From Globisporangium splendens (lineage: Eukaryota > Oomycota > Peronosporomycetes > Pythiales > Pythiaceae), in the NCBI GenBank assembly GCA_006386115.1, contig VFIW01000013.1, positions 1-64,000 on the forward strand: a stretch of 64,000 nt of DNA, written 5' to 3'. The translations under genes and the position numbers were made by a program. Under the pieces are notes generated by a model, which ran no database searches, was not told the origin of the DNA, and worked only from the letters and a program-made list of their open reading frames with translations. Below are positions 7,962 through 17,745 of this stretch, piece by piece (the first letter of the stretch is position 1; each line of letters begins with the position of its first letter).

Positions 7962-9958
7962 CCTCGTCTTTTTTGGTGTTGTTGAAATGAGCCAAATGCG
8001 CGGTGCTGTGCCAGATCAATGCTCATGATTCTGGCTGTGACGTTGTGCCATAAACAATCCCGTAACTTCTGAAAAACACACCAATCATCATAAAGAAAAT
8101 AGAAGAACAGTAGCTCGATAGGGTAAAAACACTTTGTCGGTCAATTATTTTGACGAATGAAACAACAAACCTATCCAATAGCATATAGAAGCCATTGCTG
8201 ATCTGATACCGTCACTTCAAGTGCAAAAAACCTAGTGTGATGTGGATCTTCTTGATGGTGTTTGTGGAGGTTGCGAGCTGTCGACTGCATAGAGAAGATG
8301 ACACTGCGTGTGATATTCCGTGTCAAGAGAGCACCTTGAGAGTGATTTTTCCATTGCCGACGTAATGGGAGGTCGAGACCGAAGAGTACACCTGATGCCA
8401 TGCACTTGGAAGACAGACGACCATCTGGTAAGGACACGTTGCTTCCCAGTAGAGATGGCGACAGGTTTCGATGGCAGGACAGTCGTGGACGCAGTAGTGT
8501 AGATTGTCACCACCGTTTCTCCAAAAAGAGTATTGTGCCAGAAAGGTTCGCCACCGATTCGAATTGTGATATCGAGTGTGCATGAAGAGATGAACCGACG
8601 GCGATCCTGGGCGTGATGCTGCAGTCGCGAGGCTGAAAGAGTGACGGAGTGTCGTGGCGGAGGAATGGGTGCTGTCCCAGAAGAGCCTTGCTGCGGAAGA
8701 GTGTTTTGTAGATTATCTTGGATGGGATCTTGTGGAACCAGTGAGTCTTGGCGGAGACTGTGGCGTGCCACGACCACATGGGTGTTTGTAGTTGTGATTT
8801 CTGAGTGACTTGTGCTATGCCGACGCTTGTGGTAGTGTTTGCTGTCATGACGCTGCCATGTGCTGGAGTTTCAACGCTATAGAGAGTCCAATGGTAGATT
8901 CGTGATGGAATGTTTGGGAACCAATATCGCTTGGATGAAGTCGTGACGTTCCATGGCCAAGTGCATTGAATTGGATGAGGTGCTCGTTCACTCCTGAAGG
9001 GAATAGGCTTGGGCTAACTGGTGTGTATCCCTGAAAGGCAGCTCGATCTCCTCTGTATCCCACCGAAATGCAGCAATCGCGATGCTCTGGGCGAAGCCTC
9101 GTTCAGCATGGTTGCTGACCAACCACCTGCAGGTTGCGCGATGGGATCCGCGGCAGACTCGCGCCACCGTCGGCAAGACCGATCAATCGCGGTCCGCGTG
9201 CCCACGAGCTGCTAGACATCCGGTGCCAGATAACTCATGCTGAGTGATGCCGTGAATTGGCGTAAAATCGAGAAGCAGGTTCGAGAACAATTGGTGAGGG
9301 TTTGATGAGCCAAAGTGAATTGCCTCCAGTGAATAATCCATTTGGGTTGTCAACTCTCGTTTAAGTAATCACATTGCAAGCGAGGAAAAGAGAACGATCA
9401 GCAAACCGTAACTTTAACGAATAGACAACTGCATTCGGTTCGGAAAACATTCTCAATAAGCCTATCACGTAACCGCCATTCAGCCACCCCTACATTCATT
9501 TCCAGAAATATTAGTGCTCATTATAGTACGATAAATTCTAAACAGTGAGCTTCTATTTCCATCAAAATATTACATTTCAGACACAGTTGCTTTGAAAACC
9601 GATTACATCATTACGCCAGTGACGTCATCCATCCCATCTGAGTGATGGTCCCGATTACGAATACCCGTGCGATCTGAATGTTTGTTGTACATGTTTGCCA
9701 CCAATGAAATGCATTAATCTATGCGTCACTTCTTTTCATTGGTAGGAATGTTATATTAAACGAAAGCGTTCTGCCGTTGGAAGATCCGACGAGCTCTTCA
9801 GTCGCGTGAACCAACAACGCCACCGACGAGGCGTCTGCTCCTCCCTCTGCTCATTCGCCAAGAAACCGCCTCGCGCTCAAGCGACTGCTCGTGCTGCTTG
9901 AGGCGTTCTTTGCTGCAAAGAACCCCATCGGTTGGCTGGCGGCGCTTGACCGACTCCA
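7962..9958. other. 2-kb intergenic region between P450 and ABCC
   Basis: Overlapping minus-strand open frames at about 8170-8850 and 8850-9205 have protein-like stretches, but they break between frames and carry no motif I recognise, so at most they are a decayed gene. From about 9240 the sequence becomes AT-rich and presumably holds the ABCC promoter. Confidence 0.4.
9701..9860 (+). promoter_or_regulatory. ABCC upstream region: CCAAT pair and Inr-like site
   Basis: CCAATGAAA (9701-9709) and its inverse TTTCATTGG (9734-9742) form an inverted CCAAT pair. At 9849 GCTCATTCGCCAAGA resembles the oomycete initiator plus flanking promoter region, GCTCATTYYNCAWTTT, though the 3' half is degenerate. 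It sits about 110 bases before the start codon, a normal oomycete 5'-UTR distance. Assignment as transcription start is inference. Confidence 0.45.
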
Positions 9959-12900
9959 ATGGCGCCAGCGGGTCACAAGGACGAAAAGAAGCCGCTGCTG
10001 CTCGACAGCAAGCCGCTCCTGCATGACGGCGTCGCTGACGACCATGAACATGTGATCTGGGACCACAGCGACGGGCTCGGCGACCGGTACCCGTCGCAGT
10101 ACTCGGGCGTCTGCGCGTCCGTGTTCTTCACGTGGGTCACGCCGCTCATGAAGCTCGGCAACGAGCGTCCGCTCGAGAGCGACGACCTCTACCAGTTGGA
10201 TCCGTACAACCGCGCCGCGAATATCACGAGCCGCTTTGCGGAGAAGTGGGAGGCGCAGCGCCGCAAGAAGAACCCGAGCTTGGTCTGGGCGCTTGGCTCA
10301 GCGTTTGGCGTCAAGTTCGTGATTGCGGGCTTCCTCAAGTTGATCCACGACTCGCTCCAGTTCGTCGGACCGATCATCATCAAGGACATCATTGCGTACT
10401 TGAGCGATCCGGACGCGCCTTTGTCGGAAGGACTCACGTACGCCGGGGTGATTTTCGTGTCGGGCGTGATCCAATCGTTTGCATTGCGTCAGTACTTCTT
10501 CTACTGCTTCGAGACGGGCATGCAATTCCGCAGTGCAATCGTCACAGCCGTGTTCAACAAATCGCTCGTGCTCTCGGCGTCTGCTCGCCAGAAGAAGACA
10601 ACGGGTGAGATCACCAACCTCATGTCGATTGATGCTCAGCGCCTGCAGGAGCTCACGCCGTACTTACACGGCGTGTGGTACGCGGCGTTCCAGATCGTCG
10701 TGTCGTGCTTCTTGCTCTGGAAGCAGATCGGCGTTGCCACGTTCGCCGGTGTCGCCGTGATCGTGCTCCTGATCCCGTTGATGGCGGTGATCTCGCGCGC
10801 CATGCGTGGTCTGCAGCAGAAGCTGATGAAAGTCAAAGACGAGCGCATCAAGATCTGCCACGAAGTGCTCTCGGGCATCAAGGTGATCAAGATGAAGACT
10901 TGGGAGAACTCGTTTGCTCAGCGCGTGATGAAGTACCGTGACGACGAGCTCAGTCGTCTCCGCGTGTACGTCTTGGCGCAGAGTGGTTCGAACACGATCT
11001 TCACGATCGTGCCGGCGCTCGTGACGGTCGTGTCGTTCCTCACGTACGTTTTGTTGGGCAACACGTTGGACGTCGGCACGGCGCTCACGAGTCTTGCGCT
11101 CTTCAACATCCTCCGCTTCCCGCTCTTCATGCTCCCGCAAGTGATCAACAACATCGTTGAAGCGAGTGTGAGTTTCGAGCGTCTCAACAGCTTCTTCCTC
11201 GCTGAGGAGCGCACGAAAGTGGGTCCAGGCAACCTCAAGGACGTCGGCATCGCCGTGCAGAACGCAGACTTCAAGTGGGACGGCGTGGCACCTGCTCCAG
11301 CGGCTTCGGAGTCCTCGAAAGACAAGGAAAGTGCCGCAAAGTCGGAGGAGCTCCCGGGCGTGCTTCAGCAAGCGGATACGCCGATTCTGCACAACATCTC
11401 GTTGAGTGCCAAGTCAGGTCAGCTGCACGCGATTGTCGGTCCTGTGGGTTGTGGCAAGTCGACTTTGTTGAGCGGTATCCTGGGCGATGCGCGCTGCAGC
11501 AACGGGAGCGTCGCGCTCCGAGGCTCCGTGGCGTATGTGTCGCAGCAGCCGTTCATCCAGAACGCGACGGTGCGCGAGAACATCACGTTTGGGCTCCCGT
11601 TTGACGCCGCACGGTACGAGAACGCGATCCGCGTGAGTTCGCTCAAGAAGGATCTCGCGATCCTGCCTGGCGGCGACCGCACTGAGATTGGCGAGAAGGG
11701 CATCAATCTGAGTGGCGGCCAGCGCACGCGTGTCGCGATCGCGCGCGCCGTGTACCAGGACGCCGACATTTACCTGCTCGACGACATCCTCTCAGCCGTT
11801 GACAGCCACGTGGGCAGCGACATTTTCGCCAACTGCGTCAAGAAGGCGCTGAAGAAGAAGCTCGTGCTGCTTGTGACCCACTCGCTGAGCTTCCTCAACC
11901 AGTGCGACAACATCATCGTGCTCTCGGAAGGCAAGATCGTCGAGCAGGGTTCGTACAAGTCGGTGATGGCGAAGAAGGGCATGCTTGCCCAGATGGTCTC
12001 GAACTACACAGAAAGCGACAAGGAGGAAAGTGGCGCCGAGTCCGACGACGTCGAGGCGGCTTTGGACAATGACAGCGACAGCGAGAGCGACGACGACGGC
12101 AACCGATCGCGCTCGAGCAACGGACGCCGCTCGTCGCGAGTCTCGCGCGCGTCGTCCACGCGCAGTGACGACAGCCGCGACGGCGGTGATACCGGCGAGC
12201 AGCTCATGGTGGATGAAGACCGTTCGGTCGGCGACGTCGCGTGGCCAGTGTACCAGGCGTGGATCAACGCGTTCGGCGGTAACTTCGCGGGCTTCGTGGT
12301 CGTCATGGGGTTCGTGGCGGCGCAAGGTGTGACGTTGCTGTCGACGCTGTGGATCTCGTACTGGTCCGAGGAAGCGCAAAAGTACCCGGACTCGCAAATG
12401 TACTACGTGTACGTGTACATGGCGCTGAACGGCGTGGCCGCAGTCACGATGTTTGTGCGCACGCTGCTGCTGTACTTTGGCTCGCTGCACGCTAGTCGCT
12501 TGCTGTTTGACGGTCTCCTCAAGCGCGTGCTGCGTGCGCCGATCGCCTTCTTTGACACGACGCCGCTCGGTCGCATCGTGAACCGCATGTCCAAGGACAT
12601 CTACACGGTCGACGAGAGCATCCCGTCGACGTGGATCGGACTCATGAGCACGATGGTGGGTGTGCTCGTGACGCTGTTCACGATCTCGTACATCACGCCA
12701 GCGTTCATGGTCATCCTCGCGCCGGTGATCGCGAGCTACTACGTCTCGCAGCGCTACTTCATCAAGACGTCGCGCGAACTGCAGCGCCTGGACTCGATCT
12801 CGCGCTCGCCGATCTTCGCGCTGCTCTCGGAGACGCTCGACGGTCTCTCGACGATCCGTGCCTACGGGGTCGAAGACAAGTTCACGGGTCGCAACGAGAT

Positions 12901-13981
12901 GCTCTTGGACCGTAACCAGCGCGCGTATTTTTTGAACTTTTCCGTCAACTGCTGGCTGGCGCTGCGTCTCGAGTTTGTCGGCACGGTGATCGCATCTGGC
13001 GCGGCGTTGGCGGCGGTGCTCGCTCACGGTACGAACGGCGCGCAGGGAGCTGCCTTCGCGGGTCTCGTCGGTGTGTCGTTGACGTACGCGTTCAGCGTGA
13101 CGCAGTCGCTCAACTGGACTGTGCGCATGATCAGTCAGCTGCAGACCCAGATGGTCTCAGTCGAGCGCATCAAGACGTACTCGGAGATGCCTGTGGAAGG
13201 CGCGCTTGAGAGCCGCGCGGACCAGAAACCCAGCTTCGACTGGCCAACTGCCGGCGCCATCCAGTTCAACCAAGTGAGCCTGCGCTACCGTCCAGGTCTT
13301 CCACGTGTCCTTCGTAGCCTCACGTTCTCGGTGAAGCCACAGGAAAAGATCGGCGTCGTGGGCCGCACGGGCGCCGGCAAGAGCAGTCTCATTGTGGCAC
13401 TCATGCGGCTCACGGAGCTCGACGCCGGGAACATCGTGATCGACGGCGTGGACATCAGCAAGATCGGGCTTCACGACCTGCGCGCCAAGATCGCGATCAT
13501 CCCGCAGGATCCCGTGCTGTTCTCGGGCACGGTACGCTCGAACCTCGACCCGTTTGACCAGTACTCGGACGAGCAGATCTGGACGTCGATCAAGCGCGCG
13601 CAGTTGCGCTCGGCCGTAGCCTCGTTGGACGACGTTGTGGATGAAAAGGGCACGAACTTCAGTGTGGGCGAGCGCCAGTTGCTGTCGATCGCGCGTGCGC
13701 TGCTGAAGCGCTCCAAGGTGATCCTGATGGACGAAGCCACGGCGTCGATCGACACGGAGACGGACCGCAAGATCCAGGAGAGCATCCGCGTCGAATTCAA
13801 GGACTGCACGTGCCTCACGGTCGCGCACCGCATCAACACGATCCTGGACGCTGACCGCATCCTCGTCATGGAGCGCGGCACCGTGGCCGAGTACGGACCT
13901 CCGGCCGAGCTGCAGAAGAAGGCCGACGGCATCTTCAAGTCGCTCGTAGACCACTGGCGCCAGAGCAACGACAAGGAGTAA
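9959..13981 (+). CDS. ABCC (MRP) full-length ABC transporter
   Basis: Intronless, 1340 residues, the size of short MRPs without the extra TMD0. Order: TMD1 (about 90-410), NBD1, an acidic Ser-rich linker (about 675-755), TMD2 (about 770-1070), NBD2. NBD1 has Walker A GPVGCGKST near 493, signature LSGGQ near 583 and Walker B IYLLDD near 606. The residue after Walker B is Asp rather than the catalytic Glu, the degenerate site typical of ABCC NBD1. NBD2 has Walker A GRTGAGKSS near 1134, FSVGERQLL in place of canonical LSGGQ (an ABCC hallmark) and Walker B ILMDEA near 1256. It should export glutathione conjugates and organic anions across the plasma or vacuolar membrane; the substrate is unknown. 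The reading frame is intact, unlike the ABCB remnant at 28 kb. Confidence 0.95.
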   Translation: MAPAGHKDEKKPLLLDSKPLLHDGVADDHEHVIWDHSDGLGDRYPSQYSGVCASVFFTWVTPLMKLGNERPLESDDLYQLDPYNRAANITSRFAEKWEAQRRKKNPSLVWALGSAFGVKFVIAGFLKLIHDSLQFVGPIIIKDIIAYLSDPDAPLSEGLTYAGVIFVSGVIQSFALRQYFFYCFETGMQFRSAIVTAVFNKSLVLSASARQKKTTGEITNLMSIDAQRLQELTPYLHGVWYAAFQIVVSCFLLWKQIGVATFAGVAVIVLLIPLMAVISRAMRGLQQKLMKVKDERIKICHEVLSGIKVIKMKTWENSFAQRVMKYRDDELSRLRVYVLAQSGSNTIFTIVPALVTVVSFLTYVLLGNTLDVGTALTSLALFNILRFPLFMLPQVINNIVEASVSFERLNSFFLAEERTKVGPGNLKDVGIAVQNADFKWDGVAPAPAASESSKDKESAAKSEELPGVLQQADTPILHNISLSAKSGQLHAIVGPVGCGKSTLLSGILGDARCSNGSVALRGSVAYVSQQPFIQNATVRENITFGLPFDAARYENAIRVSSLKKDLAILPGGDRTEIGEKGINLSGGQRTRVAIARAVYQDADIYLLDDILSAVDSHVGSDIFANCVKKALKKKLVLLVTHSLSFLNQCDNIIVLSEGKIVEQGSYKSVMAKKGMLAQMVSNYTESDKEESGAESDDVEAALDNDSDSESDDDGNRSRSSNGRRSSRVSRASSTRSDDSRDGGDTGEQLMVDEDRSVGDVAWPVYQAWINAFGGNFAGFVVVMGFVAAQGVTLLSTLWISYWSEEAQKYPDSQMYYVYVYMALNGVAAVTMFVRTLLLYFGSLHASRLLFDGLLKRVLRAPIAFFDTTPLGRIVNRMSKDIYTVDESIPSTWIGLMSTMVGVLVTLFTISYITPAFMVILAPVIASYYVSQRYFIKTSRELQRLDSISRSPIFALLSETLDGLSTIRAYGVEDKFTGRNEMLLDRNQRAYFLNFSVNCWLALRLEFVGTVIASGAALAAVLAHGTNGAQGAAFAGLVGVSLTYAFSVTQSLNWTVRMISQLQTQMVSVERIKTYSEMPVEGALESRADQKPSFDWPTAGAIQFNQVSLRYRPGLPRVLRSLTFSVKPQEKIGVVGRTGAGKSSLIVALMRLTELDAGNIVIDGVDISKIGLHDLRAKIAIIPQDPVLFSGTVRSNLDPFDQYSDEQIWTSIKRAQLRSAVASLDDVVDEKGTNFSVGERQLLSIARALLKRSKVILMDEATASIDTETDRKIQESIRVEFKDCTCLTVAHRINTILDADRILVMERGTVAEYGPPAELQKKADGIFKSLVDHWRQSNDKE

Positions 13982-14521
13982 GTAGGAGCGCGCACAGAGA
14001 GGGAAACGAAGTTCATGACAGAGAGCGAAAGCAGCAGTTTGTCGGTTGTTTCGTAGATAAATTCACATAAAACCCAAGAAATAAATGCACGAATTGTATC
14101 TCGTCGAGAATTGTCCTCATAAATTCTGCAAGGTCTCGCACCAACTGGCAGGCAATTGCACCGATCTCCAGCTTGGAATCTCTCAGCCAAGATGTTCACC
14201 CGAGCTCTCTCGTCCGTTTTCGCTGTAATCGTGTGCAATTGCCACATGGAGCTCTATTGTTCACTTGATGCTGCAGCTCGCATCGAGAACGAACAGCAAT
14301 CATCGGCAAATGCAGCAATGAAGTGCTTCGAAGAAGCACAAATGCGCAACAGTTTCTGGGATGCTGTCGCCCGCAACGTGTTGATGATCTGAGACTGAAC
14401 CAAGCACACACTCAAGTAAAAGTAGAGGATTCCTCATTTGCAAATCTGTTGGCGCAAAATGTACCCTATGCATGCAAACGATGCTCTTGCTGTTTCACTA
14501 CTCCTCCGCAAGATAGTTTTA
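13982..14521. other. Convergent 3' spacer, ABCC and DEAH helicase
   Basis: The 540 bases separate the stop codons of two convergent genes and should hold both terminators. Short frames are present; nothing recognisable is seen. Confidence 0.5.
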
Positions 14522-17419
14522 TCATGCACCCGCCGCTCGGCCCGTGCTCTTCGGCATCTTCTTGTTGCGTGAGTCCTCGATTTCTTTGGTCTTGTAGTAA
14601 TGCGGCGCCAATTCCGTGAGCCACTCGGACTTGATCGGGATCACATTGCGCATGTACTCCTTCGTGGTGAACGCGAGCTCGTGGTACACGACCCATCTTG
14701 GTACTTCCTCCAGCTTGATGAGGCACGAACTCGGGTGGATGTACACCGAGTGAGCCTGCTTCACAGTCTTGTAGTGGCCTGAGTTGTCCAATTTCGCCGT
14801 GTTGTAAAAGTACCCGGCACAGATGGCTTTGCGGATCACTTCGTGGTCCGTGCGGTTGCTCTTCCGCTCCAGCTCGACGCGATCACAGAGTCCCTCGAGC
14901 TGTTCGCGCACGTCTCGTGCAGTCTTCAGCGATCGCATGATCACAAAATTCTCGTACGTCCACTGCGTCGAGTAGTTGGTCTCGACCCACTGGTTGTACA
15001 CGTTCATGAGCGTGATGTGGTCGCCGCCACCACCTCGAGCGAAATTCAGACGCGCATTGTCGGCGTGCACAGCCTTGTCCTTTGGGCGATAGAAGATCGA
15101 GTTGTTCACACTGAGCATGGCGCACACCGTCATGATCTCTTCAGTGCAACCAAATTTCTCGGATGCGACGAGCGCCTTCGACATCATTGGGTCCAGGGGA
15201 AACTCTGCCATTCTTCGCCCCAGCTTCGTCAGTTCACCACGGTCGTTCAATGCGCCTAGCGCGTACAATTGCTCGAGCGATCGGATCAACGCCTTCTCCG
15301 GAGGCGGATCCATAAAATCAAAGTTCAACAAGTCGTTCACTCCGAGCGACTTCATCAGCAGCACGACGCTGCCCAAGTTCGTTCGCTGGATCTCCGGCAC
15401 CGTGTTCTCATCCAACTCGTTCTTGTACGACCATGCCGTGTACAACCGAAAGCACTTGCCTGGCGCCGTTCTTCCTGCGCGGCCAGCGCGTTGGTTCGCC
15501 ATGGCTTGTGACACAGGGGCTACGAGCAGTGATTCCATCCCCGTTTGCGCGTTGTAGTTGGTTTGCTTGCAAAAGCCCGTGTCAATAACGTAACAGATGC
15601 CATTGATCGTCAGCGAGGTCTCGGCAATATTGGTACTGAGCACCACTTTCCGCGCGCCGTCGGGGGTCGGTTCAAACACCTGAGCTTGCCGCTCGGACGG
15701 CAGCGTGGCGTAGATCGGTCGAATCAGGAGCTCTCGTATCCGCGACCCGAGACCCCGGGTCCGCTGCAATAATATCTCTTCCGCGGCTTCAATCTCTTCT
15801 TGACCTGTGAAAAACACGAGGATATCTCCCAGCGGTTGTGTGATATGAATTTGCAGCACAGTCACGATCGCTGCGTCCAAGTAATCAGCTTCGGGTGCTT
15901 TCGTGTACAAAATATCGACGGGGAACATGCGACCAGGAATCTTGAAAATCGGCGCGTCGTCAAAGTACTCGCTGAACTTGGTCGCATCGAGCGTCGCACT
16001 CGCAATGATGATCTTGATGTCGTCTCGGAAGCGCGCGATATCTTTGATCAGACCAAACAGGATATCGGTGCTCAGCGTGCGTTCGTGGGCTTCGTCGATG
16101 ATCATGACGCTATACGACTTGAGATCCGGCTCGGTCAGGAACTCACGCAGCAGCATACCATCGGTCATGTACTTGATCACAGTCTTCTCCGTCGTGCAGT
16201 CCTCGAAACGAATCGAGTACCCGACTTCGTTGCCCAGCTTCACGTCCATTTCCTGTGCCACACGCGCCGCGACACTCATGGCAGCGACTCGACGAGGCTG
16301 CGTGCAGCCGATCTTTCCCAGCTCCGAGTACCCGACTTCATGGAGATACTGTGGGATCTGCGTCGTCTTGCCCGACCCGGTCTCGCCCTCGATAATGATC
16401 ACCGAGTAATTCCGGATCGCCTCGAGCAGCTGCTCGCGATACGCGTAGATCGGCAATTTCTTTCGTCCTTCCTGGATCGACAGATTCTTGGACTCTTCCA
16501 TTTTCTCACGCGCTTCCTTGATATCAGCTTCGCTCACGTGCTTGCCCGAGAGCATTTGCTGCGAGATAAAGTCGATCTGGTCGTCAAACACGTAGTCGTA
16601 CTCGGGTTCGGCGTCTCTCCGCTTTGCCTTATCCTTGGCGCCGAATTTAGACTTCGCCATTTTCACCTGGGTCTCCTCCCACACTTCCTGCTCCGTGCGG
16701 AACATTTCCTCTTCTTCGTACCGGTCAGTGAGTAGATCCTCTTTCTTGCGCACGCGGTTGCCCTCGTCGTCGACCTCTTCGTACGAGTCTGGGATCTGGT
16801 ATCCGTCGAGGGTCTCTTTCTTCGAGCGCGCCTTCGCCGTCTCGAGAATGCGCTGATTCAGCACCATCTGCTGCCGCTCCTTTTCCGTACGATCGCTCTC
16901 GTCGAAGAGCTCACTCTCATCCTTCAACTGATATTCGAGCAGCTCCAACTCCTTCTCTTCTCGCTTCTTCAAGTACTCTTGTCGCGAGAGCTCGCGCAAT
17001 CGCGCCAATTTATCATTTAACGCAGACGATTCGGTGGCCACTGCGCCGCGGGTTGACAACTGCGCGATCTCGTCCTTCGTGAGCCCGCCATTTCGCGCCG
17101 CGCCTTCGTCTGCGTCGTCGCCCTCACGACGCCTCTTGCGCGTGCGCTCGTCGTCTCGTTTGCGCAACCGCTCTTCGAACGCTTCGCGCTCCTCGCGGTC
17201 CTGCTTGCGCGCGCGCTCGTCCTCCGAGAGATCGTCTGTGTCATCGCCCGCCGCCGCGGCGTCGAAACGCTTCTTCGTGCGGTGGTCGTGGATCACGACG
17301 ACCTCCTGATCGTCGTCGCTGGCGCCGCCGCTGCTGCCTGCGCGCGTGCGCGTCTTGCGCTCGCGTCGGCTGCGCCGCGCAAAGCCGTCGTCCTTCCATC
17401 CGCCGCTGCTCTTCTCCAT
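14522..17419 (-). CDS. DHX16: DEAH-box RNA helicase, PRP2/DHX16-like
   Basis: Intronless, 965 residues. After a charged Arg/Glu/Asp-rich N-terminal third come all DEAH helicase motifs: [10 protein letters not shown] near 345, Ia [14 protein letters not shown] near 440, III SATLD near 473, [32 protein letters not shown] near 641. They are followed by the winged-helix, ratchet and OB-fold region. The C-terminal [20 protein letters not shown] and a following TEL-x-P-HYY segment match the Prp2/DHX16 subgroup. Prp2 remodels the activated spliceosome before the first transesterification, using ATP in the nucleus. The start begins within the charged region, so about 80 N-terminal residues found in animal DHX16 are absent or lie in an unseen exon. 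The call to the Prp2 branch rather than Prp22/Prp16 rests on C-terminal similarity from memory. Confidence 0.9.
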   Translation of the reverse strand: MEKSSGGWKDDGFARRSRRERKTRTRAGSSGGASDDDQEVVVIHDHRTKKRFDAAAAGDDTDDLSEDERARKQDREEREAFEERLRKRDDERTRKRRREGDDADEGAARNGGLTKDEIAQLSTRGAVATESSALNDKLARLRELSRQEYLKKREEKELELLEYQLKDESELFDESDRTEKERQQMVLNQRILETAKARSKKETLDGYQIPDSYEEVDDEGNRVRKKEDLLTDRYEEEEMFRTEQEVWEETQVKMAKSKFGAKDKAKRRDAEPEYDYVFDDQIDFISQQMLSGKHVSEADIKEAREKMEESKNLSIQEGRKKLPIYAYREQLLEAIRNYSVIIIEGETGSGKTTQIPQYLHEVGYSELGKIGCTQPRRVAAMSVAARVAQEMDVKLGNEVGYSIRFEDCTTEKTVIKYMTDGMLLREFLTEPDLKSYSVMIIDEAHERTLSTDILFGLIKDIARFRDDIKIIIASATLDATKFSEYFDDAPIFKIPGRMFPVDILYTKAPEADYLDAAIVTVLQIHITQPLGDILVFFTGQEEIEAAEEILLQRTRGLGSRIRELLIRPIYATLPSERQAQVFEPTPDGARKVVLSTNIAETSLTINGICYVIDTGFCKQTNYNAQTGMESLLVAPVSQAMANQRAGRAGRTAPGKCFRLYTAWSYKNELDENTVPEIQRTNLGSVVLLMKSLGVNDLLNFDFMDPPPEKALIRSLEQLYALGALNDRGELTKLGRRMAEFPLDPMMSKALVASEKFGCTEEIMTVCAMLSVNNSIFYRPKDKAVHADNARLNFARGGGGDHITLMNVYNQWVETNYSTQWTYENFVIMRSLKTARDVREQLEGLCDRVELERKSNRTDHEVIRKAICAGYFYNTAKLDNSGHYKTVKQAHSVYIHPSSCLIKLEEVPRWVVYHELAFTTKEYMRNVIPIKSEWLTELAPHYYKTKEIEDSRNKKMPKSTGRAAGA

Positions 17420-17745
17420 CGTTTATTGTGGCTTGTTGGTTGATCCTGCAAGTATGGGGTTGGTGAAGCGGATGCGAACTTAACTACAGATGAACGCGCA
17501 CCTACCGCAGTATGTCGCCGTAATATTAGAGAGTGCAATAGTACTTCGTACCTCAAAATACATTGTACGCTCGAGTGTTCAAGATGAGTTCGAGGTGGTT
17601 TCTGGAATAGGTATCTATTCTGTTGTTAACGGTACTGCTAAAATATGAATTTTGAAGGAATTGGTTGCTTCAGTTATCCGTGACGTATCATGTTGGTTGT
17701 TAACAACTGCGTGTTGCAGAAGACCGACCACACAAGAAAGGGAAA
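17420..17745. promoter_or_regulatory. Divergent promoter region
   Basis: Only 326 bases separate the start codons of the DEAH helicase (minus) and the four-exon gene at 17746 (plus), so both promoters must lie here. No clear initiator element stands out. A short minus-strand frame overlaps but has no support. Confidence 0.5.

Noticed and set aside
8232..8777. 181-codon minus-strand frame between the P450 and ABCC genes
   Set aside because: Neighbouring frames are similarly open and none has a motif or splice support; left as possible decayed DNA only.
11792..13027. 411-codon minus-strand frame inside the ABCC gene
   Set aside because: It is rich in Arg/His/Val/Asp, typical of the antisense of GC-rich third-position coding sequence, and has no motif; the sense ABCC frame is unambiguous.
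15800..16735. 311-codon plus-strand frame within the DEAH helicase
   Set aside because: Shadow of the helicase on the other strand; no independent domain.
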